From assembly GCA_038253325.1 (NCBI GenBank), contig JBBSHE010000011.1:1-64000 (forward strand): DNA of 64,000 nucleotides. Reading direction: 5' to 3'. Positions 41,475 to 49,591 of the stretch are shown one piece after another. How positions within the stretch are numbered: position 1 is the stretch's first letter; every line of letters starts with the position of its first letter. The translations under genes were made by a program, and so were the position numbers. The stretch is from JBBSHE01 sp038253325 (GTDB lineage: Bacteria > Actinomycetota > Actinomycetes > Propionibacteriales > Nocardioidaceae). The notes below the pieces were generated by a model. It worked only from the letters and a program-made list of their open reading frames with translations. It did no database searches and was not told the DNA's origin.

Positions 41475-42407
41475 ATGTCGAAGAACCAGAGGTTGCTGAC
41501 CGACAACGAAGCGGGGACCCGGCCAGCGGCGGCAAGCGAGTCCAACTTCGAGCGACCACGCCGATCCGTCGACATCAGTCTGCACAGGGTTCTTGCGGGC
41601 GCCTTGGCGGCGGCGTCGGCAGCGTTCGCGTCGTCGTACCTGGGTCTCGCCGGCACCGTTCTCGGCGCCCTCGTCGTCAGCCTGGTCGCATCCGTCGCCA
41701 CCGCGGTCTACACCCCTCCACTCGAACGCAGCCGCGACGCGATCCACCGCGGTTCCCAGGTGCTGCTCGAGACGTTGCCGATCGCACCACGCTCCACGAC
41801 GTACGTACACGGCGACCCGGTCACGACGCGGGTCCTTTCGCCGCAGGGCGTCGCCCCCGCAGCCTCCACGGCGATGATGCCAGACGAGGTCGACGCAACG
41901 GCTTTCCAGGGATCAGCGAGCAGTCGGGCGGAGGCGCCGGGACGCTCCAAGCCTTCGCGGCTGGACTGGTCGAACGGCCTGCGCAGATGGCAGACGGTTC
42001 TGGTGACGGCGGTTGTGACCGTCATCGCGGGTCTGGGTGTCCTCACGGGCGTCGAACTGATGCTCGGCCAGTCGGCGGGCTCGATCACCGGCCACGGGAG
42101 CGGCGGTACGACGATCGGTGACCTGATTCCCGGAAACTCCAGTCCGGCCAGGTCGAGCCATCCCACGAAGAGTCCGAGCTCGCCGACACCCTCCGGTCCC
42201 ACCGGTACGGATACGTCGGCGGGTGCGCCCACGTCGGCTGCCCCGACATCGGTGTCCCCGTCGACCGCGGCACCGACCACGACGGCACCGACCACGACGG
42301 CACCGACCACGACGGCACCGACCACGACCGCACCGACGACGCCGACGACCACGACACCCACCACGCGGACGCCGCGGCCCGGTTCGTCGACCACAGGCAT
42401 CGGGTAA
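41475..42407 (+). CDS. Membrane protein with Thr/Pro-rich outer tail
   Basis: 310 aa. Charged N-terminus, helix pair VLAGALAAASAAFASSYLGLAGTVLGALVVSLVASVATAVYT, cytosolic segment, then a third helix VLVTAVVTVIAGLGVLTGVELML, followed by an external Ser/Thr/Pro tail (residues 215-310) including PTTTA repeats. The tail is likely wall-spanning and possibly O-mannosylated, as such actinobacterial tails often are. No family recognised. ATG 41475 has AGGCAGG upstream. Confidence 0.65.
   Translation: MSKNQRLLTDNEAGTRPAAASESNFERPRRSVDISLHRVLAGALAAASAAFASSYLGLAGTVLGALVVSLVASVATAVYTPPLERSRDAIHRGSQVLLETLPIAPRSTTYVHGDPVTTRVLSPQGVAPAASTAMMPDEVDATAFQGSASSRAEAPGRSKPSRLDWSNGLRRWQTVLVTAVVTVIAGLGVLTGVELMLGQSAGSITGHGSGGTTIGDLIPGNSSPARSSHPTKSPSSPTPSGPTGTDTSAGAPTSAAPTSVSPSTAAPTTTAPTTTAPTTTAPTTTAPTTPTTTTPTTRTPRPGSSTTGIG
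42270..42329 (+). repeat. 15-bp tandem repeat (PTTTA units)
   Basis: Four units of gcaccgaccacgacg, the last with one change, encode A-PTTT. Coding repeat in the outer tail of the preceding membrane protein. Confidence 0.85.
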
Positions 42408-42441
42408 ACCCCGATCAGCCAGGACTGACTTGGGAACGGCG

Positions 42442-43116
42442 ATGAGCGCAGAAGAAGGAATCGAACGGGCCAGGCTGCTCTACGAACGTGCGGTCTTCGG
42501 TGGCGATGCCAGCGCGCTGGCGATCGCTGAGCGGGAGCTCGACGCAGTCGAAGCCGACCTCGCGCTGGCCCGGGGCCGGCTCATTCATGCGCGATTCCTC
42601 GAGCAACGACCCCCCGACAGCAGCGCGATTCTCGCGGACGGCACTGAGGAGCCGCAGGAGCTGGCCCTGTTCGAGCGTGCGGCGCAGCTGTACCGGACGC
42701 TCGGCGACGTGCGCGGTGAGGCTGAGTCCGTGTTCTGGGTCGGCACCTTCCAGCAGGTCGTCCGGCACGACAACGACGCTGCGGTTCCCGCTCTCGAACG
42801 GTCCTACAAGCTTGCGGAACAGGTCGACGACAAGCTGACGATGTCGTATGCGCTGCGGCACCTGGGGATCGCGGAGCACGCCGCCGGGCGTTTGGAGACT
42901 GCGCGTGAGCGGTTGGAGGAGTCTGTGCGGCTTCGCCGGGAGATCGGGTTCCTGCCCGGCGTTGCCGCGAATCTGGTTGGGTTGGCCTACATCGCCGTCG
43001 CAGAGGGCCGCCGTGACGACGGTCTGGCGCTACTCGAGGAAGCGGGCGAGATCGCCGAGGCCAGCGGTGCTGGAGGCATCCTGCGCTCGGTCGAGCAGGC
43101 GCGTTCACAGCTGTAG
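42442..43116 (+). CDS. TPR-type helical repeat protein
   Basis: 224 aa, cytosolic. Helix pairs with TPR-like spacing: ALFERAAQLYRTLGDVRGEAESVFWVGTF, AVPALERSYKLAEQVDDKLTMSYALRHLGIAEHAAGRLETARERLEESVRLRREIG, AEGRRDDGLALLEEAGEIAEASGA. No catalytic or DNA-binding domain; probably protein-protein interaction. Start ATG 42442. Confidence 0.75.
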   Translation: MSAEEGIERARLLYERAVFGGDASALAIAERELDAVEADLALARGRLIHARFLEQRPPDSSAILADGTEEPQELALFERAAQLYRTLGDVRGEAESVFWVGTFQQVVRHDNDAAVPALERSYKLAEQVDDKLTMSYALRHLGIAEHAAGRLETARERLEESVRLRREIGFLPGVAANLVGLAYIAVAEGRRDDGLALLEEAGEIAEASGAGGILRSVEQARSQL

Positions 43117-43152
43117 GACGCGGTCGGGCCACCGGCCGGCCTCGGCCGCCCG

Positions 43153-43158
43153 TACGGT
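43153..43158 (+). promoter_or_regulatory. -10 box of leaderless MBL mRNA
   Basis: TACGGT, 6 nt before ATG 43165. Confidence 0.55.
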
Positions 43159-43164
43159 TTCAAT

Positions 43165-43860
43165 ATGCGCATCCACGACGTCATGAGGCTTCCGCTTGGA
43201 ACGTTCGTGCGACCGGCGCAGGAGACTGGTACCGGGCAACCACGAGTCGAGGCCGTCTACGGGTATCTGATCCGGCACCGCCGAGGTTTGGTGCTGCTCG
43301 ATACCGGACTTGGCGAAGGCGACGCTGAGACCGAGAGTTGGTACCGGCCACAGCGAATCCCGCTACCGAATGCACTCGGCGATCGGGGTGTCGCCGTTCG
43401 CGACATCGACGTGGTGGTGAACTGCCACTTGCACTTCGACCACTGCGGTGGAAACCCCATGCTGGCCGGTACGCCGGTTGTCTGCCAGCGAGGGGAACTA
43501 TCGGTGGCCGAGGCAGGGGGCTACACGATGGAGCACCTGATTGATCACCCTGGCGCCAGGTACGACCTGTTGGATGGGGAGGCGGAGATCTGGCCCGGCG
43601 TCCACGTTGTTCCTACCCCCGGCCACGTTGATGGTCACCAGTCGCTGGTGGTGGAGTGCGACGACGGTTCGGTCGTGCTGGCCGGCCAGTCTCACGACAC
43701 CGCGTCTGCGTGGAGTGCAGATGCGCTCGCCATTTCCGCTACGGTCCTGGGCCACACCGAACCGCTACCCGCGCCACCCGGGTGGATGGAACGGCTGCTG
43801 GCGTTCGATCCGAGGCGGGTTGTCTTCGCTCACGACGCAGCGATATGGGAACCCACCTAG
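43165..43860 (+). CDS. MBL-fold hydrolase, lactonase-like
   Basis: 231 aa. N-acyl-homoserine-lactonase-like layout: VYGYLIRHRRGLVLLDTGLGEG, zinc motif NCHLHFDHCGG, PTPGHVDGHQSLVVE (third His), VVLAGQSHDTAS in place of the usual L(T/A)GD, and VFAHDAAIWE at the end. The bridging Asp is probably the one in QSHD, shifted by two residues. Quorum-quenching is possible; other lactones or esters equally so. Confidence 0.8.
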   Translation: MRIHDVMRLPLGTFVRPAQETGTGQPRVEAVYGYLIRHRRGLVLLDTGLGEGDAETESWYRPQRIPLPNALGDRGVAVRDIDVVVNCHLHFDHCGGNPMLAGTPVVCQRGELSVAEAGGYTMEHLIDHPGARYDLLDGEAEIWPGVHVVPTPGHVDGHQSLVVECDDGSVVLAGQSHDTASAWSADALAISATVLGHTEPLPAPPGWMERLLAFDPRRVVFAHDAAIWEPT

Positions 43861-43987
43861 GCAGTGGTCAGCCCAGTCGTGGCCGTGCTTTCAAGGTAAC
43901 GCTGTTCTAGTCGACGGACGGTTGCCCCAAGTCGTGGAGCGATGCGCCAGGTGCGGAGGTTCGGTGGCTACGCACTGGGGGGAGAAG

Positions 43988-43993
43988 TACATT
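43988..43993 (+). promoter_or_regulatory. -10 box of leaderless methyltransferase mRNA
   Basis: TACATT, 6 nt before GTG 44000. It favours 44000 over the immediately preceding GTG 43997. Confidence 0.45.
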
Positions 43994-43999
43994 CAGGTG

Positions 44000-44758
44000 G
44001 TGACATTCAACGTCTCTGCGGATGCTTACGCCCGGTTCATGGGTCGGTACTCCGAACCCTTGGCTGTGCAGTTCGCGGAGCTGGCACACGTACGTGCGGG
44101 CCAGCGGGTGCTGGACGTCGGGTGCGGACCCGGAGCATTGACTTCGCAGCTGGTGGAGCGTCTGGGAGCCGGCGCCGTAGCGGCGATCGATCCGTCCGCT
44201 CCGTTCGTCGCAGCGATCAGGCTGCGCTTCCCCGAGGTCGACGTGCGGCTCGGGGCCGCCGAGCATCTTCCCTTTCCTGACGACAGTTTCGATATCGCCT
44301 TTGCCCAACTGGTCGTGCACTTCATGACCGATCCCGTGGCGGGACTGCTCGAGATGGCGCGGGTTACCCGTCCTGGCGGCATGGTGACCGCATGCGTTTG
44401 GGACCACGCCGGAGACGGTGGCCCCCTCTCCGTCTTCTGGTTGGCCGTGCATGAGATTGATCCGAATGCGCGGAATGAGGCCGACCTTCCCGGCGCTCGG
44501 GAGGGCCACCTGGTGGAGCTGTGCAAGGCGGCGGGGCTGGAGGGTGTCGAACCCAGCACGTTGACCGTCAGAGCTCGGTTCGCGACGTTCAATGAATGGT
44601 GGGAACCATTCACTCTCGGCGTCGGACCGGCGGGTGCCTTCGTCGCCCAGTTGGATGAGTCGCGGCGCGATGCACTGCGTAGCCGATGCGCGCAGCGTCT
44701 GCCACGGGCGCCGTTCGAGGTTGAAGCCTCAGCCTGGTGCGTGCGAGCTCGCGCCTGA
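44000..44758 (+). CDS. Class I SAM-dependent methyltransferase
   Basis: 252 aa. MTFNVSADAYARFMGRYSEPLAVQF start, motif I VLDVGCGPGALT, AIDPSAPFV, LGAAEHLPFPDDSFDIAFAQLVVHFM, MARVTRPGGMVTACVWD. Methyltransferase-11 type; substrate unknown. Third-position GC is a little lower than in the core genes, in keeping with the accessory segment. The frame is open far upstream but only as shadow of the MBL gene. Confidence 0.82.
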   Translation: MTFNVSADAYARFMGRYSEPLAVQFAELAHVRAGQRVLDVGCGPGALTSQLVERLGAGAVAAIDPSAPFVAAIRLRFPEVDVRLGAAEHLPFPDDSFDIAFAQLVVHFMTDPVAGLLEMARVTRPGGMVTACVWDHAGDGGPLSVFWLAVHEIDPNARNEADLPGAREGHLVELCKAAGLEGVEPSTLTVRARFATFNEWWEPFTLGVGPAGAFVAQLDESRRDALRSRCAQRLPRAPFEVEASAWCVRARA

Positions 44759-44842
44759 TCGTCGGGCCCAGGGCGGGTGCGACATCGACGCGATGCAACG
44801 ATGTGGTTGTCAAGACAAGGTGGTCAACGTGCTGCACCGGCT

Positions 44843-45655
44843 CTAGCGAAGCCGAATGACGTTACCGGTGAGGAGCCAGGACTCGTCGCTCGCGAGGTAG
44901 CCGATGACGGCTGCGACGTCTCTCGGATGGGCAATGTGGACAAGCTCGTCGCTGTCAGCGACCGCCTGCTCGACCTCCTCGGTGACCCAGCCGGTGTCGG
45001 TGACCGGTGGGTGTACAGCGTTTGCAGTGATGCCGAGGTCCGCCAGCTCGGTGGCCGCAGAGAGAGTGTAGTTGACCAACGCCGCCTTGGCGGCGCCATA
45101 ACTGACCTCTTCGGGAAAGCCGTCGGCGCCGCCTGATGTGAGCGTGATGATGCGTCCCCAGGACGCGCCCCGGTCCGCGTGTCTGCGCGCGAACTCCGCG
45201 ATGAGTAGGCCGCCGGCGCGCGCGTCAACAGCGAATTGTTGATCGATGGTCGCTGCGGTCACTCGCTGGAGTGCCCGTCCGAGCCGATCGGTCGTCGCCG
45301 ACCTGAAGGTGTCTGCTACCCAACCGGTGGCGTTGTGCACGAGGATGTCCACCCCGCCGAAGCGGCGTTCCGCGGCATCGAACAGCGTCGAGGCGGCGTC
45401 GTCTTGGCAGAGGTCGGCTTCGATGGCCTCGGCTTGACCGCCAGCGATCCGGATCTCCTCGAGCACCATCTCGGCGTCGCCTGCACGGTTGCTCCGATAT
45501 GTACTTGGAATGCCGGCGTCAGGCGCATCCTGAACACGCAGATACGTCACCAGCACAGCGGCGCCAGCGCTCGCCAGCAAGACAGCAGTAGCGGCACCGA
45601 TACCGTGGTTGCCGTCGGTTACGAGCGCGACCCGGCCATCGAGTGGATGTGTCAA
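44843..45655 (-). CDS. Short-chain dehydrogenase/reductase with altered glycine motif
   Basis: 270 aa. Rossmann fold LDGRVALVTDGNHGIGAATAVLLASAG; the usual TGxxxGIG reads TDGNHGIG, so the first Gly is Asp, which should disturb but may not abolish cofactor binding. Catalytic Ser in IITLTSGGADG, Tyr-x-x-x-Lys in VSYGAAKAAL, and VHPPVTDTGWV after it. An insert between beta-2 and alpha-2 (DAPDAGIPSTYRSNRAGD) is longer than usual. Substrate unknown. Confidence 0.82.
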   Translation of the reverse strand: MTHPLDGRVALVTDGNHGIGAATAVLLASAGAAVLVTYLRVQDAPDAGIPSTYRSNRAGDAEMVLEEIRIAGGQAEAIEADLCQDDAASTLFDAAERRFGGVDILVHNATGWVADTFRSATTDRLGRALQRVTAATIDQQFAVDARAGGLLIAEFARRHADRGASWGRIITLTSGGADGFPEEVSYGAAKAALVNYTLSAATELADLGITANAVHPPVTDTGWVTEEVEQAVADSDELVHIAHPRDVAAVIGYLASDESWLLTGNVIRLR

Positions 45656-46017
45656 CGTCGTGAACTTTCAGTCGTAGGTGCACCGCGGCGGACCCCGCCT
45701 CGAGTGTCATCGCGACGACGGTATCGCGACCAGGTGGCCGCAAAGGACACGAGAATCGCGGCAGGTCGCGTGCGTTGGGCTGGCTGTGCAGGGGCATGCG
45801 GACCAAGCCTCAGCGTAGTCATACCAGGTTATCCTGGCAGGCATGTGACTGCCATCGTCACGCTCGACAAGACCGAGCTCGGCGACGTCGTCGCGGCCGT
45901 GCCCGCTACCTCACCGAGGACGTCGACCGAGGGTTGCGCCGAGTCCTCGACCTATAGCGACGAGCGACAATGGCCGATGTTTGATTCGCCGAACGGGCGA
46001 CCATGCGTCTTCCCGCG
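45656..46017. other. Gene-poor gap with a possible frameshifted remnant
   Basis: 362 bp between the SDR start and the sigma-factor stop. No intact gene is supported. At 45844-45957 (+) one frame reads VTAIVTLDKTELGDVVAAV and the next frame continues RYLTEDVDRGLRRVLDL to a TAG at 45955-45957; joined, they resemble one small protein split by a 2-base change. CCAGG-TTAT-CCTGG (45825-45838) is a small hairpin upstream of it. The rest probably holds the SDR promoter. Confidence 0.3.
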
Positions 46018-47292
46018 TCAGGTCTCAGCGCTGGCACCATCAGGCAGAGGCTTGCGAAGTCTTTCCGCCCTCGCTCTGAGGTAGCGCTGCTCGGGCAGGC
46101 TCGTGGTGAGGCGTGCGGCGAGGCTGTAGCTCTCCAGAGCTCGCTCGTCGTCGCCTGCCATCTCGAGGAGGTGCGCCCGCACAGCGTGAAGACGGTGATG
46201 CTCGGCCAGCCGCTTGTCGTTGTCCACTGCCTGGAGCATCTCCAGCCCGCGCTCGGGACCGTGCACCATGGCGGCTGCGACTGCGTGGTTGAGCGTGACC
46301 ATCGGGTTGGGCGCCAGCCTCTCGAGCAGCGTGTAGAGGGCGAGGATCTGAGGCCAGTCGGTGGCGTCCGCGGTCGAGGCTTCGGCATGGACCGCCGCGA
46401 TGGCGGCCTGAATCTGGTAGGGGCCAAGGGGTCTGCGGGACAAGGTGTCGGTGATCAGGCGGATGCCTTCATCGATCGACTTCTGGGTCCACTGCCGTCG
46501 ATCTTGCTGTTCGAGCGGGACGAGGGTTCCGTCCGGTCGCGTGCGTGCGGGATGTCGAGCGTCGGTGAGCAGCATGAGTGCGAGCAGGCCCGCAACCTCG
46601 CCGTCGTCCGGCAGGAGCCTGCGAGCATCTCGGGTGAGCCGGATGGCTTCTTGGGTCAGCGCGGCGGTGTGGAGGTCTGAGCCCGCGGTGGCCGTATACC
46701 CCTCGTTGAAGATCAGGTAGAGCACGTGCAGTACGGCGCGCACCCGGTCAGGCTGCTCGGAGGGGGGCGGCGGGCGGAACCGGGCGCCGGCTGCTCGGAT
46801 GCGCTGCTTGGCACGGCTGATCCGTTGGGCCATGGTTGCCTCAGGAACCATGAATGCTCGCGCGACTTGTTCGGTACTCAGGCCGCCGACGGCGCGAAGA
46901 GTCAGCGCGACCTGCGACGGTGGCGTCAATGAGGGGTGGCAGCACAGCAGCAGCAACGTCAGGGTGTCGTCACGGCCCCGCGAGTTCTCCATGTCAGACG
47001 ACGGTGCGGCATGCTCATCGGACGGCATCATCGAGGCGGCCGCGATCTCACGTCGGTCGCGAGCTTGATCGCTCCGGCGCTGGTCGATCAACCGTCGCGA
47101 GGCCACCGTGATGAGCCAGGCCTTGGCATCATCGGGGATGCCTTGCTCTGGCCATTGGGTCGCGGCAGCGAGCAGTGCCTCTTGTACGGCATCCTCGGCC
47201 GTGCCGAAATCTCCGTAACGCCGGATCAGGGCACCGAGCACCTGTGGCGCCAGGCATCGCCACAGGTCCTCGGTGTCGGCAGGGGTGCTCAT
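46018..47292 (-). CDS. ECF sigma factor, ECF42 type with C-terminal TPR-like extension
   Basis: 424 aa. Sigma-70 region 2 (GALIRRYGDFGTAEDAVQEALLAAATQWP, WLITVASRRLIDQRRS) and region 4 (TLRAVGGLSTEQVARAFMVPEATMAQRISRAKQRIR), then a 240-aa extension with the ECF42 hallmark FNEGYTATAG and TPR-like helices (TLLERLAPNPMVTLNHAVAAAMVHGPERGLEML). ECF42 factors have no anti-sigma gene; the extension controls activity, and they are encoded next to YCII/DGPF proteins, as here. ATG overlaps the stop of the upstream YCII-like gene. Confidence 0.93.
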   Translation of the reverse strand: MSTPADTEDLWRCLAPQVLGALIRRYGDFGTAEDAVQEALLAAATQWPEQGIPDDAKAWLITVASRRLIDQRRSDQARDRREIAAASMMPSDEHAAPSSDMENSRGRDDTLTLLLLCCHPSLTPPSQVALTLRAVGGLSTEQVARAFMVPEATMAQRISRAKQRIRAAGARFRPPPPSEQPDRVRAVLHVLYLIFNEGYTATAGSDLHTAALTQEAIRLTRDARRLLPDDGEVAGLLALMLLTDARHPARTRPDGTLVPLEQQDRRQWTQKSIDEGIRLITDTLSRRPLGPYQIQAAIAAVHAEASTADATDWPQILALYTLLERLAPNPMVTLNHAVAAAMVHGPERGLEMLQAVDNDKRLAEHHRLHAVRAHLLEMAGDDERALESYSLAARLTTSLPEQRYLRARAERLRKPLPDGASAET

Positions 47293-47546
47293 ATCCGTCG
47301 GCCCGACGAATCCATGATCGGTCGCACCTCAACAGCACAGATACGTGCATCGGGGAACGGGCCCGCGCTCTCCTCGGCTCGTTCGAGCCTGGCGCATCGC
47401 GCCTCTCCCTGGTCCAGGATCGCGTCACGGTTGGTCTCCGGCATGGCGAGAGCGTCCTTGGTGCGCAAGTAGATGGGGTGCCCCCCGGACAATACCGACA
47501 GCAACACCAACTGAGCCGACTCGGCCGGCAGACCGCGTCGCATCAT
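47289..47546 (-). CDS. Shortened YCII/DGPF-like partner of ECF42
   Basis: 85 aa versus about 115-125 for the family. The C-terminus LERAEESAGPFPDARICAVEVRPIMDSSG matches the DGPF end (LERAxxIAxxxPDARxGAVEVRPxM). The middle GGHPIYLRTKDALA loosely recalls DGPFAETKEHLA. The N-terminal MKY-type strand is replaced by MMRRGLPAESAQLVLLSVL. It keeps a good ribosome site (GGGAGG) and ATGA coupling to the sigma gene, so it is probably still translated, but it looks reduced or frameshifted. Confidence 0.5.
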   Translation of the reverse strand: MMRRGLPAESAQLVLLSVLSGGHPIYLRTKDALAMPETNRDAILDQGEARCARLERAEESAGPFPDARICAVEVRPIMDSSGRRI

Positions 47547-47616
47547 GTCGACCTCCCGGGCGCTGCTCCGACGTATCAGGCGAGACCAATCAACTCATGG
47601 AGAAGGTGAAGAAACA

Positions 47617-48129
47617 ATGCGACAAACAACCCTGGCAAGGGAGCGTGAAACGCTGCTCTCATCCCTGAACGCTCAGCGGGATCACGTACTGGGGATCCTG
47701 GACGGTCTTGACGAGGAGGCGCTACGGCTGGCCGTGCTGCCGTCGGGATGGAGCTGCCTCGGACTCGTACGGCACCTTGCTCTTGACGTCGAACGGTTCT
47801 GGTTCCGCTGCGTCGTCGCCGGTGACCAGACCGTCATCGATGGACTGGCCGAAGCCTTCGACGCCTGGCAGGTCGGCCCGGATGTGCCGGTCGAGGCGGT
47901 TCTCGGGTTGTACCGGCAGGAGGCAGAACTCGCGAACGCCATCATCGGCACTGCCCTTCTGGACACCGCTCCGGTGTGGTGGCCGGCCGAGCTCTTCGGC
48001 GACTGGCGGCTTGACGAACTGCGGGACATCATCCTGCACGTGGTGACTGAGACTGCTTGCCACGCCGGTCATCTCGACGCGGCACGTGAACTCATCGACG
48101 GCAGGAGCTGGCTTGTCCTGACTGAATGA
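47617..48129 (+). CDS. DinB/DUF664 family protein (mycothiol-dependent type)
   Basis: 170 aa. Four-helix DinB fold: RDHVLGILDGLDEEALRLAVLPSGWSCLGLVRHLALDVERFWF (first His ligand), then ETACHAGHLDAARELIDG (His pair). The H...H-x3-H metal site and the C-terminal HLDxxRE(L)xDG match DUF664, which includes mycothiol S-transferases. Substrate unknown; detoxification is the usual suggestion. Divergent from the YCII-ECF42 operon. Confidence 0.82.
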   Translation: MRQTTLARERETLLSSLNAQRDHVLGILDGLDEEALRLAVLPSGWSCLGLVRHLALDVERFWFRCVVAGDQTVIDGLAEAFDAWQVGPDVPVEAVLGLYRQEAELANAIIGTALLDTAPVWWPAELFGDWRLDELRDIILHVVTETACHAGHLDAARELIDGRSWLVLTE

Positions 48130-48226
48130 AACGCGACTTCCGCACGGCGTCCCCGCTGCCACGCTGTTCGATCCGGGGGCGGGTTGGGTTCGCTCTTGGG
48201 GCAGGCGGTATGGGAACCACCAAGGA

Positions 48227-48240
48227 AGTGAGCGCTCACT
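48227..48240. promoter_or_regulatory. 14-bp perfect palindrome upstream of MarR gene
   Basis: AGTGAGCGCTCACT, a perfect dyad 69 bp before the MarR ATG and 40 bp upstream of its TAGAGT -10 box (48281-48286). A plausible operator for a TetR- or MarR-type repressor. Confidence 0.45.
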
Positions 48241-48309
48241 GCAACGGTGTAGGGCGGCTCGGGCCGTCCGTCGCACCGCGTAGAGTCGGTGTGCGTAACG
48301 GAGGCAACG

Positions 48310-48768
48310 ATGACGACTCCCGTTCCCGACACCGCGACGATCGCCGACGCCCTGGACCGGTTCGCGGTGTTCATGATCCGCATGTCATCGGCCAAGCGTG
48401 AGCTCAGCCTGTCGTCGGCCAGTACGCTGTCGCGCCTGGCGCGCGGGGGCCCGTTCCGGCTTACCGAGCTGGCCGACCTGGAGCGGATCACCCAACCTTC
48501 GATGACGACGCTCGTGGGTCGGCTCGAGGCACAGGGGCTGGTCGAGCGTGCCGCCGATCCATCGGATGGACGTGCAGTGCTGGTCTCCGTGACGAAGCAG
48601 GGACGCAAGGCGCTCCGTCGGCGGACGCAGGTCCGGGTCGGCTCGCTCGCCGAACTGCTCGAGGATCTCACCCTGGAGGACCGCGCGGCACTTGCCGCGG
48701 CCATTCCCGCGCTGGAGCGGCTGCTGGACCACCCAACCGACGAGTGCCAATGGCGCTCGATCAGCTGA
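48310..48768 (+). CDS. MarR-family transcriptional regulator
   Basis: 152 aa. Winged-helix: LSSASTLSRLARGGPFRLTELADLERITQPSMTTLVGRLEAQGLVERAADPSDGRAVLVSVTKQGRKAL, the MarR core with the D-x-R wing (DPSDGRA). GGAGG lies before ATG 48310. No cognate target operon directly follows; the downstream neighbour is convergent and overlaps by 8 nt. It may control itself or a distant gene. Confidence 0.9.
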   Translation: MTTPVPDTATIADALDRFAVFMIRMSSAKRELSLSSASTLSRLARGGPFRLTELADLERITQPSMTTLVGRLEAQGLVERAADPSDGRAVLVSVTKQGRKALRRRTQVRVGSLAELLEDLTLEDRAALAAAIPALERLLDHPTDECQWRSIS

Positions 48769-49540
48769 CCGCAGGCAGCTTCCCCCGGGTCGCCTCCACC
48801 CAGCACAGCGCGCTGCGCTGCCCGGACGACCACGCGCGGGCGTCATTCGGGAAGAACGCATGGACTGAGCGGTTGGCGCCCAGCATCCGCGCCGCCGATG
48901 CCGCCGCGTTGCATGCGTTGCGGGACCGAGCGGCCACATCCGAGGGGAACGGCTCGTCGAGCACGCCGATCGCCGGTGCGAATGTGAGCTCCTGCGCTAC
49001 ATGCGGCTCGGCGCACGAGACGTACGGCTGATCGGTCGCCGGCCGGTATGTTCCGTCCAGGCAGGCTTGGATGTTGGCCGGCGCGCCCTCCTTCAGCGTG
49101 CCCTTGAGCGATCCGACCAGATCCTCGTGCCCTCTTCCGGACCGGGTGGACCTGCGGAGCACGAGATCGCAGCGGTACCAGGTCTCGTCGTTCGAGATCC
49201 ACAGCTGTACGTCGAGGCGGGTGTTGAGGTCGGCGCCAAGGAAGTGTGCCTGGGCACGCCGGCACGGCTTCACCGCGAGCGCCGTGTCCAGCGGCGGCTT
49301 GTCGCCGACGAACACGGTCTGGGCCAGATGAGGTTGCGCACAGTCGACCGGTGGGTCGGCTGCATGGTCGAAGCAGTCGCCGACCACGGCGCGGAAGTCC
49401 CTAGGCGCCGTGGTGTCGCTGGTCCCGTTGCATCCAGCGAGGACCACCAGCAGCGTCGCGGCAAGTGCACGGAGGGGTCGCACTGCGGGTCGAGCTGACG
49501 CCCGGTCAATGTGCGACGGCGGTCCGTCGTACTTGGCCAT
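48761..49540 (-). CDS. Septum-formation-domain lipoprotein
   Basis: 259 aa from ATG 49540. Hydrophobic segment ending in lipobox LVVLAGC; because the segment begins at about residue 20, GTG 49483 (giving MRPLRALAATLLVVLAGC) may be the true start. Two copies of the C-x-x-PH septum-formation motif: VGDCFDHAADPPVDCAQPHLAQTVFVG and IQACLDGTYRPATDQPYVSCAEPHVAQELTF. Extracytoplasmic; function unknown but related domains occur in envelope proteins such as the one at 38290-39129. Confidence 0.82.
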   Translation of the reverse strand: MAKYDGPPSHIDRASARPAVRPLRALAATLLVVLAGCNGTSDTTAPRDFRAVVGDCFDHAADPPVDCAQPHLAQTVFVGDKPPLDTALAVKPCRRAQAHFLGADLNTRLDVQLWISNDETWYRCDLVLRRSTRSGRGHEDLVGSLKGTLKEGAPANIQACLDGTYRPATDQPYVSCAEPHVAQELTFAPAIGVLDEPFPSDVAARSRNACNAAASAARMLGANRSVHAFFPNDARAWSSGQRSALCWVEATRGKLPAVS

Positions 49541-49591
49541 CGTCGCTCCGTTCCGGTCCCCGGGCTCCACCGAGCCGTCGTACGCATCCTG

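Noticed and set aside
42270..42329. Possible CRISPR-like array
   Set aside because: Units are 15 bp, contiguous without spacers and in frame (PTTTA), so it is a coding tandem repeat. No cas genes; no CRISPR array was seen in the window.
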